From a virus: a DNA stretch of 43,162 nucleotides. A program made the translations under genes and the position numbers. The notes beneath the pieces were generated by a model. It did not search any database. It saw only the letters and a program-made list of their open reading frames with translations, and was not told where the DNA came from. The stretch is from IMG/VR virus record IMGVR_UViG_3300031673_000134, positions 1 through 43,162 of that record; one strand, 5' to 3'. Positions 8,437 through 16,107 of this stretch are shown piece by piece; the first letter of the stretch is position 1; each line of letters opens with the position of its first letter.

Positions 8437-9207
8437 TTAATTCTCCTCTTCTGCAACTACAATCAACTGGTCCTCAAACGTCTCGTTCCCATCCTCATCC
8501 ACATAATAAAAGTTATTGATAATCGTTTCGACTATACCATACGTCTGAGGTGCATAACAAAGCCAGCCCGAAACTTTGAATGTAAAACTCTCTCGAAGCA
8601 GCCTCTGCTCTGTCTCAGACTCCAACTGTGAGTTGTCAACCATCCCCTCGAAATCTACAACCACTCTCACGTTGTTAATAGGAGCAGGATGACTAACAGT
8701 CATCCAGAACTCTGTACTTCGAAGCCAGAGCATCATCTGTACATGAAGGTCATCACGAACCTGGATATTTCTGGCCCAAGTATCAACCTGAAATTTGAAC
8801 GTCCACGGAAGTGGCCTCCTGGTGCCATAATACCTTGTGTTCTCAAACTCATTCGTTATTGCAAGCCTCTTGAACTGATAATTGACAAACCTGCTCTGGT
8901 CCACACTTCCCACGAGCCTTGAGACTGATGCAATTGGAAGGGGGATAGTCTTTATTATCTCATCCAATTGTGCCCGTGACGGCTTATCCAGATTCTTTCT
9001 CCTTGCTATTTGTTTGGCTATCTGAGCAAAGGCCCTCTCTGGAGTAGCAAAAACACACATAATTGGCTTCTCAATATATACTCCATCAGCACCAGTTGTT
9101 CTGTACTTTACAGTCCGGAGCTTATCAACAAACGATTTATCATAATTTGCAAATAATTGAACAAATCTTTGTGGCGTAGCAGACTTTTGCATTTTAGTTA
9201 TAGTCAT
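8437..9207 (-). CDS. Neck / tail-completion protein candidate
   Basis: This 256-aa protein starts at an ATG that overlaps the stop of the 39-aa gene before it (ATGA). Features include YRTTGADGVYIEKPIMCVFA, then RRPLPWTFKFQVDTWARNIQ and LHVQMMLWLRSTEF. It resembles the tail-completion and sheath-terminator proteins that lie just upstream of the sheath in T4-like phages (gp15-like position). The tail end (YYVDEDGNETFEDQL, then VVAEEEN) is acidic. The specific equivalence is inferred from gene order only. Confidence 0.5.
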   Translation of the reverse strand: MTITKMQKSATPQRFVQLFANYDKSFVDKLRTVKYRTTGADGVYIEKPIMCVFATPERAFAQIAKQIARRKNLDKPSRAQLDEIIKTIPLPIASVSRLVGSVDQSRFVNYQFKRLAITNEFENTRYYGTRRPLPWTFKFQVDTWARNIQVRDDLHVQMMLWLRSTEFWMTVSHPAPINNVRVVVDFEGMVDNSQLESETEQRLLRESFTFKVSGWLCYAPQTYGIVETIINNFYYVDEDGNETFEDQLIVVAEEEN

Positions 9208-9323
9208 GCAACTAACCTCTCCAATGTCTGCAAAGTCTTCTCAGAAGACCATCGAGCACATATAGGAAGAATATTTGCCATACGTCTTGTTTCACCCTCA
9301 AACTTGGCTGATTTCTGCATCAT
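9204..9323 (-). CDS. 39-aa small protein, coupled on both sides
   Basis: This ORF begins at ATG 9323 (or the adjacent ATG 9320), two bases after the stop of the gp10-like gene, and its TGA overlaps the ATG of the next gene. The product begins MMQKSAKFEGETRRMANILP and ends TLQTLERLVA; it is basic and helical. The exact fit into a 118-base gap with overlap at the downstream end argues for a real gene. No function is recognised. Confidence 0.55.
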   Translation of the reverse strand: MMQKSAKFEGETRRMANILPICARWSSEKTLQTLERLVA

Positions 9324-9325
9324 TG

Positions 9326-9736
9326 TCATCGCATATGCTCACGTAAATCTATTAAAGAATCAAGTTTGTCAATAAGTATCCGAAAATGTGGACAAGCAGG
9401 AAATGTCCTACTTCCAAATTCAAGGAGCCTATGAATCGTCGGACTAAGCCCTACTTTCTTGGCCTGCTCCGGTGAAAACATCAATGTCGCCGTCTTCTCA
9501 GTTCTATCTACAGAGAACCCTAGGCAACTCATATAATCCTCTACGAACCCGGCCTTGTCTTTAAGAAACGGAAACTTCCCAACAACCTCCAGAGTTACCA
9601 CAACCTCATCGATAGCCTCTAGCAAAATCCGTCTCAGTTTCTCAATAGCTCTGTCCGGTAACGAATTGAGAATCGAATCGAAAGCTCCTTCTATGTCGGG
9701 AGGATTCTCTCTTCCCTCAACGGATACTTTCAACAT
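9326..9736 (-). CDS. Tail/neck completion protein, HK97 gp10-like
   Basis: This 136-aa protein ends with THRLLEFGSRTFPACPHFRI, close to the LExGTxxxPAxPFxRPA signature of HK97 gp10-type head-tail joining proteins. The N-terminal half is a long helix (RAIEKLRRILLEAIDEVVVT). In this family the protein forms the ring that ends the tail or joins it to the connector. It is the first gene after a late-promoter candidate (-10 at 9785-9790). No clear Shine-Dalgarno precedes its ATG; instead AGTACA occurs three times in the 5' leader. Confidence 0.6.
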   Translation of the reverse strand: MLKVSVEGRENPPDIEGAFDSILNSLPDRAIEKLRRILLEAIDEVVVTLEVVGKFPFLKDKAGFVEDYMSCLGFSVDRTEKTATLMFSPEQAKKVGLSPTIHRLLEFGSRTFPACPHFRILIDKLDSLIDLREHMR

Positions 9737-9784
9737 CTTATGTACTTTGTAGCTGTACTATGTGCCCTGTACTGTTTCTGCTTA

Positions 9785-9799
9785 ATTATACAAATTTTC
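9785..9799 (-). promoter_or_regulatory. Late promoter candidate (GTATAATTA)
   Basis: Minus-strand AATTTGTATAATTAAG with TATAAT at 9790-9785, in the gap upstream of gene 9736. One of six minus-strand copies of TTTTYGTATAATTW. No sigma70 -35 box is visible at the proper distance. Confidence 0.55.
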
Positions 9800-9804
9800 A
9801 AGCC

Positions 9805-10293
9805 TCATGAAGAATACATATCTGCTTTTTCACGATAAAGTTCACTATGAAGCTCAAAATAAAGAACTGCATCCGTGTTGGCCCATCTCGCTCCTGGAAT
9901 AAAAGTTAGCACAGAGTAGTCTCTGCCATGATATGTAAACCTGTCTCCTATGCCTGCCACCAATGTAATCTCGAATGTATGTTCATCCTGTATGGCAAGT
10001 CCTGCTGCAACCAGGTCCGGAACACTTATCACCAGGTCACATACCCTCTTGTCCTCAATACCAAACTTCGTGAGAGGTTGAGTAACCATCGTAGGTACAC
10101 CAAAACCCCTAACATCCACAGGGTTGGCCCATGTCTTGTTCTCTTCGAGTATCTCACCATGAATATCATCAACTTCCTCGATACTCGTCTGAAGGACTCT
10201 ATAAGGAATGACAGGAAAAAAGAACCTGCAGTAATCCCTGGTCAGGATATAAGCCATCCTTATCTCGGCAATAGTAGGAAATTTCGTTTCCAA
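9805..10293 (-). CDS. Head-tail connector / neck protein candidate
   Basis: A 162-aa protein beginning with TTG at 10293, with AGAAGAG upstream. The sequence is VDDIHGEILEENKTWANPVD, then PTMVTQPLTKFGIEDKRVCD, GDRFTYHGRDYSVLTFIPGA and LYFELHSELY. This arrangement (a beta-barrel with a YxGxxYxVxxxxxxGxW-like turn) is usual among small neck proteins in myoviruses. It is followed by a late promoter. No exact T4 equivalent is assigned. Confidence 0.5.
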   Translation of the reverse strand: METKFPTIAEIRMAYILTRDYCRFFFPVIPYRVLQTSIEEVDDIHGEILEENKTWANPVDVRGFGVPTMVTQPLTKFGIEDKRVCDLVISVPDLVAAGLAIQDEHTFEITLVAGIGDRFTYHGRDYSVLTFIPGARWANTDAVLYFELHSELYREKADMYSS

Positions 10294-10302
10294 AAACTCT
10301 TC

Positions 10303-10413
10303 TCACAAATTCAATGCTACTTCAGCCCAAATTGAAAAATCTATGCCTCTGGCTTTACAAAACTTCTCAGCCACTCTTCCAAATGATACCAAGCTTGTGT
10401 CTCCATCCTCCAT
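10303..10413 (-). CDS. 36-aa small protein between neck genes
   Basis: The start is placed at ATG 10413, four bases after the stop of the gp13/14-like gene, with GGGG about 8 bases upstream. A longer in-frame ORF would begin inside the neighbour and is not needed. The product begins MEDGDTSLVSFGRVAEKFCK and ends DFSIWAEVALNL. Its stop lies 10 bases before the next start, so it fits tightly into the operon. Function unknown. Confidence 0.5.
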   Translation of the reverse strand: MEDGDTSLVSFGRVAEKFCKARGIDFSIWAEVALNL

Positions 10414-10417
10414 TCTT

Positions 10418-11125
10418 TTATCCCCAAATAATTGGACTCGTGGTGTACTTCGCTTTGTTCTCCAGCCTCTCTTCAATCTCGATGATTGTCGCTTGACCTT
10501 CGGCACGAAGCTCCGAAGCATCCGTAGAAAGAGTTCCACCCGGAACAGGAATACTGTCCCCAAACTTACCTCTTCTCCTTCCCAAGATAAGCTTACAAAG
10601 AGCAGTTACATATTCCTTAAAGTCGGATATGTACCCCACCTTGTGAGTATCAATGTTATCAAGAGTAAGGTCCGTTGCTATCAAATAGAAAACATCATAC
10701 GGACCAGAGGCACAATCAACCCACAACACTCTGTCTACTTCATCGAAAAACCAATCAGGATCAGTTCCTCTCACCCGCTGATATGATTCATAAAATGACT
10801 TCAACAGATACCAATCAGATATTGGAAACCTGGGAAAGACCATTCTGTACATCAATTCAAAGATAGACATCTGAGCGTATGTGCGAGTGTCCTCAGGAAA
10901 CAAAGTCTCTACAAGAAGAACTCCTCTATCACCTTCCAGAAGCGGTATCCTGACACTTCCTGCCTGGTTCTTGCTTATCCTAGGGTCCGGAAGGGTCAAA
11001 AACTGGTTGAACTTCTCCAGAGTCCTGTCCGTTGCCGTATCAATGTCATTATTGACAAGTTCTATGCCAACGTCGGGGCCACCTAAGATTGTCCTAACGT
11101 AAGACCTCAGATCGTCCTTGTTCAC
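10418..11125 (-). CDS. Neck / head-completion protein candidate (gp13/gp14 position)
   Basis: This 235-aa protein starts with GTG at 11125 and AGAGGT upstream, overlapping the end of the preceding gene by 32 bases. Its N-terminus (LRSYVRTILGGPDVGIELVN, then DIDTATDRTLEKFNQFLTLP) is the helical opening typical of T4-like neck or adaptor proteins that bind the portal. The middle has SDWYLLKSFYESYQRVRGTD and the C-terminal part has KEYVTALCKLILGRRRGKFG. The role is inferred from order: after capsid, before tail completion. Confidence 0.5.
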   Translation of the reverse strand: MNKDDLRSYVRTILGGPDVGIELVNNDIDTATDRTLEKFNQFLTLPDPRISKNQAGSVRIPLLEGDRGVLLVETLFPEDTRTYAQMSIFELMYRMVFPRFPISDWYLLKSFYESYQRVRGTDPDWFFDEVDRVLWVDCASGPYDVFYLIATDLTLDNIDTHKVGYISDFKEYVTALCKLILGRRRGKFGDSIPVPGGTLSTDASELRAEGQATIIEIEERLENKAKYTTSPIIWG

Positions 11126-11990
11126 TATGGAACCTCTTCTTATGGATATTCAGTCCCCTCTCACTGGAAAAGACCTTTCCACAACCTACAACCTCACAGG
11201 AAAAGATGTTTGCCGATTGACTCAGTACCTGAGCCTCCTGAGGAGTTGGCGTAGTCATAGGCACAGGTTTAACAATCTCCTCTGAAGGTTGAGAGACCCC
11301 TATAGCCGGAAGCACATCAGCCTCCTCAGAGGTATCCACAAGCGGTTCACCAACATCCCTGATGCGGTCAGGGTCAGCAACATCCCTTGCCGCTGTTTCC
11401 TCCATGGCCTTTTTCTCAACCTCCAATTGCTTCAGCCTCCGTTCTTCCTTGCCCCTCTTGACAAAGTCTGGAATCTTCTGTTGGGCTACCGTAGTAACAA
11501 GTTCCTCCTCCACAGGTGGTTTAATAGCCTGTTTGTCTGCTTCCACGGCACTCATAGATTTCTTAGAAGTCAGTGAAAGCTCCTCCTCCTCTCTCTCCTT
11601 CAACACATCTTCCCTCTTGTGAAACTCCTGCAGATGGGCATTGAAAGACTCTATGCTCGCCGTGCGGAACATACCTTTACATCTCTTGCATGAGTATATC
11701 CCCTTCGACAATTTGTAGTCCACCGTTTCCTCATCTTTCATTGATCCAAACTTCGTCTGAAGGAAACTAATAGAATTTGTTGGAGGTTGGGTGTCAATCT
11801 TCTGGAGCTTTTCAATTCGCTCTTTGGTCTTAGCATCCAAGACTACGTCAACCACTGATAGCTGACGGATACCTATAAACCGAGAAAACCAATTCTTGAA
11901 AGTCCCCTCACCAGGCTTGAACTGAACCGAGCCTCCACGACCATCCGGTAGAATTACCGGATAGGGATTTCTGTTTACATACTTTTTCAT
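11094..11990 (-). CDS. Protein with two C2H2 zinc fingers, post-capsid gene
   Basis: A 298-aa protein preceded by AGGAGG and by a late promoter. Residues 1-50 hold a compact domain with YPVILPDGRGGSVQFKPGEG, like small virion proteins that follow the capsid gene. Two C2H2 fingers follow: C101, C104, H119, H124, and C265, C270, H283, H288, the second with eukaryote-like spacing. Between them lies a long charged helical linker (EEEELSLTSKKS, RRLKQLEVEKKAMEET). Such fingers bind DNA or protein. In a structural operon this could be an internal head protein or connector factor. Function not known. Confidence 0.6.
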   Translation of the reverse strand: MKKYVNRNPYPVILPDGRGGSVQFKPGEGTFKNWFSRFIGIRQLSVVDVVLDAKTKERIEKLQKIDTQPPTNSISFLQTKFGSMKDEETVDYKLSKGIYSCKRCKGMFRTASIESFNAHLQEFHKREDVLKEREEEELSLTSKKSMSAVEADKQAIKPPVEEELVTTVAQQKIPDFVKRGKEERRLKQLEVEKKAMEETAARDVADPDRIRDVGEPLVDTSEEADVLPAIGVSQPSEEIVKPVPMTTPTPQEAQVLSQSANIFSCEVVGCGKVFSSERGLNIHKKRFHSEQGRSEVLR

Positions 11991-12028
11991 TTTCGTCCTG
12001 CCTCCTTATTACATTTCCATCTCATATA

Positions 12029-12044
12029 ATTATACAAAAAAGAC
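12029..12044 (-). promoter_or_regulatory. Late promoter candidate upstream of gene 11990
   Basis: Minus-strand TTTTTTGTATAATTATAT with TATAAT at 12034-12029, 39 bases before the start codon of gene 11990. Matches the six-copy consensus. It stands back to back with a plus-strand GTATAATTA at 12059-12067. Confidence 0.6.
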
Positions 12045-12058
12045 TTGGATTTTCCAAA

Positions 12059-12067
12059 GTATAATTA
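12059..12067 (+). promoter_or_regulatory. Divergent plus-strand -10 element GTATAATTA
   Basis: The plus strand reads AAAGTATAATTACAC here, carrying the same GTATAATTW core as the phage late promoters but pointing rightward. Transcription from it would start near 12072 and read straight through the hairpin series at 12078-12171. It is the only rightward promoter-like match I noticed that faces a plausible product. Confidence 0.4.
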
Positions 12068-12200
12068 CACTAATGTCTGCATCGTGATTATAATGCATCT
12101 TTGAATATATTGAGTCTGGGGCTACAGACTCTTGGACTTGTCCATAGAAGCTCCTGACTTTAGTCATGGAGAGTAGTCACACGAATTTATGCCTTCCTCT
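12068..12200 (+). ncRNA. Orphan omega-RNA-like element (IS200/IS605 right-end type), copy 1
   Basis: A non-coding gap folds into a row of hairpins on the plus strand: TGCAT/ATGCA (12078-12097), a perfect 7-bp GAGTCTG/CAGACTC stem (12112-12131), GGAC/GTCC, and CTCC-TGACT/AGTCA-GGAG (12151-12171). The last hairpin is framed by GAAGC on the left and GAGTAGTCAC on the right. That frame is typical of IS200/IS605 right ends, the source of TnpB guide (omega) RNA, where the guide follows the final TCAC. Here the would-be guide begins ACGAATTTATGCCTTC at 12181. No tnpA or tnpB is adjacent. It could be a transposon scar, a non-autonomous element or a working guide RNA. Confidence 0.45.
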
Positions 12201-12214
12201 CCAGTTACATAATC

Positions 12215-12242
12215 AAAAAAGGGGCCAGACAGTCCGACCCCC
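12215..12242 (-). terminator. Intrinsic terminator after major capsid gene
   Basis: On the minus strand a GC-rich hairpin (GGGGTC...GGCCCC with inner GAC/GTC) is followed by six T. It lies 37 bases after the major capsid stop. Confidence 0.75.
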
Positions 12243-12278
12243 AATGCTCGGTGTTTCTATGTCCCCATGCTTACTACC

Positions 12279-13715
12279 TTAGAATGCTGCACCACTCTGG
12301 TCCAATGTACCCATCGAGTACATTCTGCTGTTCACAACTTTCTGGCCGGAACGCATTCCCATACCCTTTCTGGCAATCATGTCATCCAAGGTGATGGTAT
12401 CCGTGGTGAAAAGTTGCAGGTAAGGGGCATGTATGTAACCTGTGTCCAAGAACGAACTCCCCTTATGGCCCATCAACCATTCACTTGAATAGAAAGTTGG
12501 GTCCTTGAAGATGGTAAACTCACCCAAGGTCCCAATTTTCTTGACACCGGCAAGGCCGGAGCTTCCAACACCAATGGACTGGAACTTACTCAAGGTTTCA
12601 ATGACGTTACAGACTTCAACGGAGGCCACAATCCAGTTACCTTGTGCCCTCTGCGTTCCGCTGAAAATGGCATTTGACTGTTGAATCAAAGCGTCATACA
12701 ACGACTCCTTATGCCATATCCACGGTACATTGAGAGGAGGCGTTCGATCCCACGTAATAGCGGCAGACGAGGCAACCTGCGCAAGGTGCCGAATTATCTT
12801 GTAATTCAGTTCCTTGGCAATCTCGTTTGCCATATACGCGACCAACTCCACCTCGGCATTTATCCCGTGGTATGCCTGGAAGTCCTGCTGAGCTTCCAAA
12901 GACCAACGGGCACGAAGTTTCTGTGTCCTTGCCACAACCGGAGCCGAAGTCAACTGAAGGTCAATTTCAGGTGTACCCTCATTGGCCTCACTGTTGTACT
13001 CGTATGTCGCCGTGACAGCATTTCCATTGACAATGACAACCGCGAACGTCACATCATAAACTCCGGTGTTATAGGCAATAGTGTTCACCCCTTCTCCAAT
13101 GTCACCAACAAGATTACCATTTCCATCATCTGACACACGCTGAGTCCCATCAGTGATGATAACAGTTCCCGGACGAATCGGAGTGTAGGCAAAAGCAGCC
13201 GCACCGCCACCAAACTGGGCAGTAGCTCCATCACCAGCACCTAACTGTTCCTGTTGGATAACCTCGTCAGTGTAATGGACATTCCGGCTGGGACCAGTAC
13301 GAACATCGTACATCTTGGTCCCTCTGACAATGCTCCCTTTGGAGGACCCATAGACCACATCGAAGTAGAAAACAAGTCCTGTTGGAGCATCCAGTGGTGA
13401 AACTGTCACGAGTTCCGATGCAATGAGATTGGCCATCAACGCACGAAGGATGGGAAAAACAAACTTCTCAAAAGAACCCACCTGAAGGGTCCTTGTTGAC
13501 TCGTTGAGTCTATTCAGCCAGTTGAATGTATTCTCATACAACTGGGAGAGAACAGCACGTTCATGGTCGTTATCCACACCTTCCAAGAAGTCGATGTTAC
13601 CATGGCGTTCAAAACCACGAATTTTACGACCATCCATATTCGACCAAGCTTCAGCAAGAAGCATTCCTTTTTCTTTCTGAGCTTCCAGCAATTGTGTACC
13701 TTCATTTTCAGGCAT
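12279..13715 (-). CDS. Major capsid protein (gp23-like)
   Basis: This 478-aa protein lies between the prohead protease and a strong terminator and has its own late promoter. The N-terminal arm (about the first 30 residues) is charged, as in T4 gp23, where it is removed by the prohead protease. Conserved T4-type segments include FVFPILRALMANLIASELVT with SPLDAPTGLVFYFDVVYG, LRARWSLEAQQDFQAYHGIN, ELVAYMANEIAKELNYKIIR and, near the end, WLMGHKGSSFLDTGYIHAPY. It forms the icosahedral shell. Assignment is firm. The residues cut by the protease are not defined. Confidence 0.9.
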   Translation of the reverse strand: MPENEGTQLLEAQKEKGMLLAEAWSNMDGRKIRGFERHGNIDFLEGVDNDHERAVLSQLYENTFNWLNRLNESTRTLQVGSFEKFVFPILRALMANLIASELVTVSPLDAPTGLVFYFDVVYGSSKGSIVRGTKMYDVRTGPSRNVHYTDEVIQQEQLGAGDGATAQFGGGAAAFAYTPIRPGTVIITDGTQRVSDDGNGNLVGDIGEGVNTIAYNTGVYDVTFAVVIVNGNAVTATYEYNSEANEGTPEIDLQLTSAPVVARTQKLRARWSLEAQQDFQAYHGINAEVELVAYMANEIAKELNYKIIRHLAQVASSAAITWDRTPPLNVPWIWHKESLYDALIQQSNAIFSGTQRAQGNWIVASVEVCNVIETLSKFQSIGVGSSGLAGVKKIGTLGEFTIFKDPTFYSSEWLMGHKGSSFLDTGYIHAPYLQLFTTDTITLDDMIARKGMGMRSGQKVVNSRMYSMGTLDQSGAAF

Positions 13716-13786
13716 ATCTCAATCTCCCTATTTTGTCTTGCACATTCTCACTATTTCTCTTTGGCTCCACAGCCCTAATCCTTTAA

Positions 13787-13800
13787 ATTATACGAATTTC
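13787..13800 (-). promoter_or_regulatory. Late promoter candidate for major capsid gene
   Basis: Minus-strand AATTCGTATAATTTAAAG, TATAAT at 13792-13787, in the 123-bp gap between protease and capsid genes. One of six copies. Confidence 0.6.
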
Positions 13801-13838
13801 AGTAGCCCAAAAATGTTTCTTATTTGGATTTTGACGTT

Positions 13839-15770
13839 TTATCCCGCCAACCGTCTACTCGTGGCAGACATCAGATTTGAGGACTCCCTGACAGGTTTTC
13901 TTTTATCATCCGTCTTTTCAGGAATGCTACTTTTTATCCGCCTGCGAAGGTCCTTGGAACCCTCGGTAATTCTGTATCTCTGAGAAGACTTTCTCCCAGG
14001 AACTTCCCTTTTGCCCTCAGTAATGGTCCTTTTTCCTTCCTCGTCAGACTTACCTTTTTCGACAACAACCCCATGCTGTTTTGCCATCTTCCTCAGAAGT
14101 TTAACCGAGGCTGCAGACTTGCGAGACTCTTCAATTGCCCTTTTCTCAGCCTTTTTGGTCCTCTCCACAAGAGCACCTGCAAGCTTCTTTGCAGCCTCAT
14201 ATTTCTTCCTGGAAACTGACTCGGCAAGCTGCTGCTTGAGTTTTGCGTTCTCCACAGTGAGCTTATCAACCAATTCCAAACATTTCACACCCATGTCATC
14301 TATCTCCTTATCTTCCACTCGTTCCTTTATTTCGAGTTTCTTGACTTTTTCAAACGGTACAAAAACATCATAGTCAGAGGCCGGGGATTCGAAGAAATGA
14401 ACCACATAGCCCAACGTCCCACGTGATATGACCTGAGCCATGACAGGCTCTTCCTTTGATTCCAACCAGCCAACAACTTCAGGATGTGGTATACCAATAT
14501 TTTTAAGTACATCCAGCTTAATGGTCACACATTCCCCATCGTGGATATACTCCTTCTCAGCCTCATGAAGACTCTCATACTTTTCCTCATCAACATCAAG
14601 ACCAGCAGCACGAAATTCAGCCGACAGTCTAGTCACATTATCCAACGTAGGTTCATGACCCGACTTTTTGAGAATGGATTCAATTTCACCCTTATAAACC
14701 GTTCCTTCCTTACCTTCCTTCTTTCTGTAATCAACAGTAGTCTGAGCAAGGGTCTTCATATCCTGCTCAACAATTGACTCTTCTTTTTCCTTTTTGCTTT
14801 TTGATTTTTTATCTTTTTTGCCGGTATCTTTCACCACAGTACCCACAACATCCTTTCCAACTTCTTGAGACATGACTCTGGCAGTGATAACCTGATTCAG
14901 GGCAAGTATCTGTGTCTTCAGCTTAATTGCCTCAGGCTCCTGAAGAACGGCAATCATATCCATCACGTCGGTAGCTTGTGAAATCAATCCAATCATCTCC
15001 TCCTTGTCCGGTTCCGCCTGGCTCGCCACATCCTGCATCGACCTCATAAGGGCCTCGGCAGTGCCTTTCCAGGCTCCCGTAGTCGTGGCACCCATATCCG
15101 GAGCAGGAGTTCCTGGAGTTTCCACCGCTCCAAAATCCTCTTTACCTCCAACGTCAACACCCAACGGCTCAGCCTGCTCTCTCACAACTTTCGGACGTGC
15201 TTCAGTAACCGAGGGAAGATAAACAACATCCCATGTATCAAGGTCATAATCATAGACATGCTCAACACCATCCTCCATCGTGGTATCACCGCGACCTCTT
15301 GATGAGACGCCTATATCCACCTTATTCTCAAAATAGACCCTAAGAATCTTACCCTTGGGAGTTGGTAGAACCTCCATATTACCAAGGACATACTTACCAG
15401 GTTTAACATCAGCAGGATCATATCCAAGCTCTTTGATTCTGCTCTCATTCAGCGTCTCTATCCATGCAGCCGTTACAAGGTGAGACCCTCTCTCCAAGTG
15501 TGTATTGCCACTCTCAGGATGCTCCAACTCACCAATAACACCACGACGAGCCATCCTGCTCTGAAAGGATGACCCTTCCTTCAGATTCCTTTCGAACTCC
15601 GCTCCAGGATATAACCTGTTATTCTCATTCTTTGAATCTAGCTTGCCAAATATGCCCTCAACAACAAGATTCATCTGTCCAGGAGTTTTGACATCCTCGA
15701 CAAGCACAGGCTTCTTAGTGGAAATAAATGGAAATGGATTCTCTTTCTCAATCAGCAATCGTTTAGCCAT
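13839..15770 (-). CDS. Prohead core protease (gp21-like) fused to a long scaffold-like region
   Basis: Residues 1-185 are a T4 gp21-type prohead serine protease. VVEGIFGKLDSKNENNRLYP leads to the catalytic His in GVIGELEHPE (H84), and the catalytic Ser lies in VDIGVSSRGRG (S156/S157). T4 gp21 is about 212 aa; this protein is 643 aa. The rest is charged and largely helical (KKDKKSKSKKEKEE near 330, KLKQQLAESVSRKKYEAAKK near 540) and ends in a basic tail. That suggests protease and core scaffold in one polypeptide, a self-digesting scaffold. It is preceded by AGGAG and followed by the capsid gene. A separate gp22-type scaffold was not recognised. Confidence 0.8.
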   Translation of the reverse strand: MAKRLLIEKENPFPFISTKKPVLVEDVKTPGQMNLVVEGIFGKLDSKNENNRLYPGAEFERNLKEGSSFQSRMARRGVIGELEHPESGNTHLERGSHLVTAAWIETLNESRIKELGYDPADVKPGKYVLGNMEVLPTPKGKILRVYFENKVDIGVSSRGRGDTTMEDGVEHVYDYDLDTWDVVYLPSVTEARPKVVREQAEPLGVDVGGKEDFGAVETPGTPAPDMGATTTGAWKGTAEALMRSMQDVASQAEPDKEEMIGLISQATDVMDMIAVLQEPEAIKLKTQILALNQVITARVMSQEVGKDVVGTVVKDTGKKDKKSKSKKEKEESIVEQDMKTLAQTTVDYRKKEGKEGTVYKGEIESILKKSGHEPTLDNVTRLSAEFRAAGLDVDEEKYESLHEAEKEYIHDGECVTIKLDVLKNIGIPHPEVVGWLESKEEPVMAQVISRGTLGYVVHFFESPASDYDVFVPFEKVKKLEIKERVEDKEIDDMGVKCLELVDKLTVENAKLKQQLAESVSRKKYEAAKKLAGALVERTKKAEKRAIEESRKSAASVKLLRKMAKQHGVVVEKGKSDEEGKRTITEGKREVPGRKSSQRYRITEGSKDLRRRIKSSIPEKTDDKRKPVRESSNLMSATSRRLAG

Positions 15771-15771
15771 T

Positions 15772-16107
15772 TCAAACTCCTGCTATTACGTTCTTGGCAG
15801 CCACTCTTATGACTGCTCTGTCTTCTGTCTTGACCGCCGACATTTCCCCAAACACTCCAATCAATTGCTCTCTCGTCACCTGGACAAGAAAATAATTCGT
15901 TATATCAAGTATTCCATTGTAAAAATTCTGTATGTAATCCAAAAAAGCATAACCTTCAGGAACCTTAATAAGCCTTAAAAACGTTTCAGCCTCCTCTGAA
16001 TTCAGTTCGTAGGTGTCTCCATTTTCAAAATAGAATACAAATGCACTTCCCTGAGGCTCCCTGGATATTCCAATCCATCTATCGCTCAAATTCATAGGAG
16101 GTATCAT
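15772..16107 (-). CDS. Small unknown protein upstream of protease
   Basis: A 111-aa protein with a start overlapping the upstream gene stop by 4 bases and GAAGAAGAG upstream. It begins MIPPMNLSDRWIGISREPQG and then has SAFVFYFENGDTYELNSEEA, a short beta hairpin and helix, followed by a helical C-terminal half. No family is recognised. Placement before the protease suggests a head-assembly role. Confidence 0.5.
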   Translation of the reverse strand: MIPPMNLSDRWIGISREPQGSAFVFYFENGDTYELNSEEAETFLRLIKVPEGYAFLDYIQNFYNGILDITNYFLVQVTREQLIGVFGEMSAVKTEDRAVIRVAAKNVIAGV

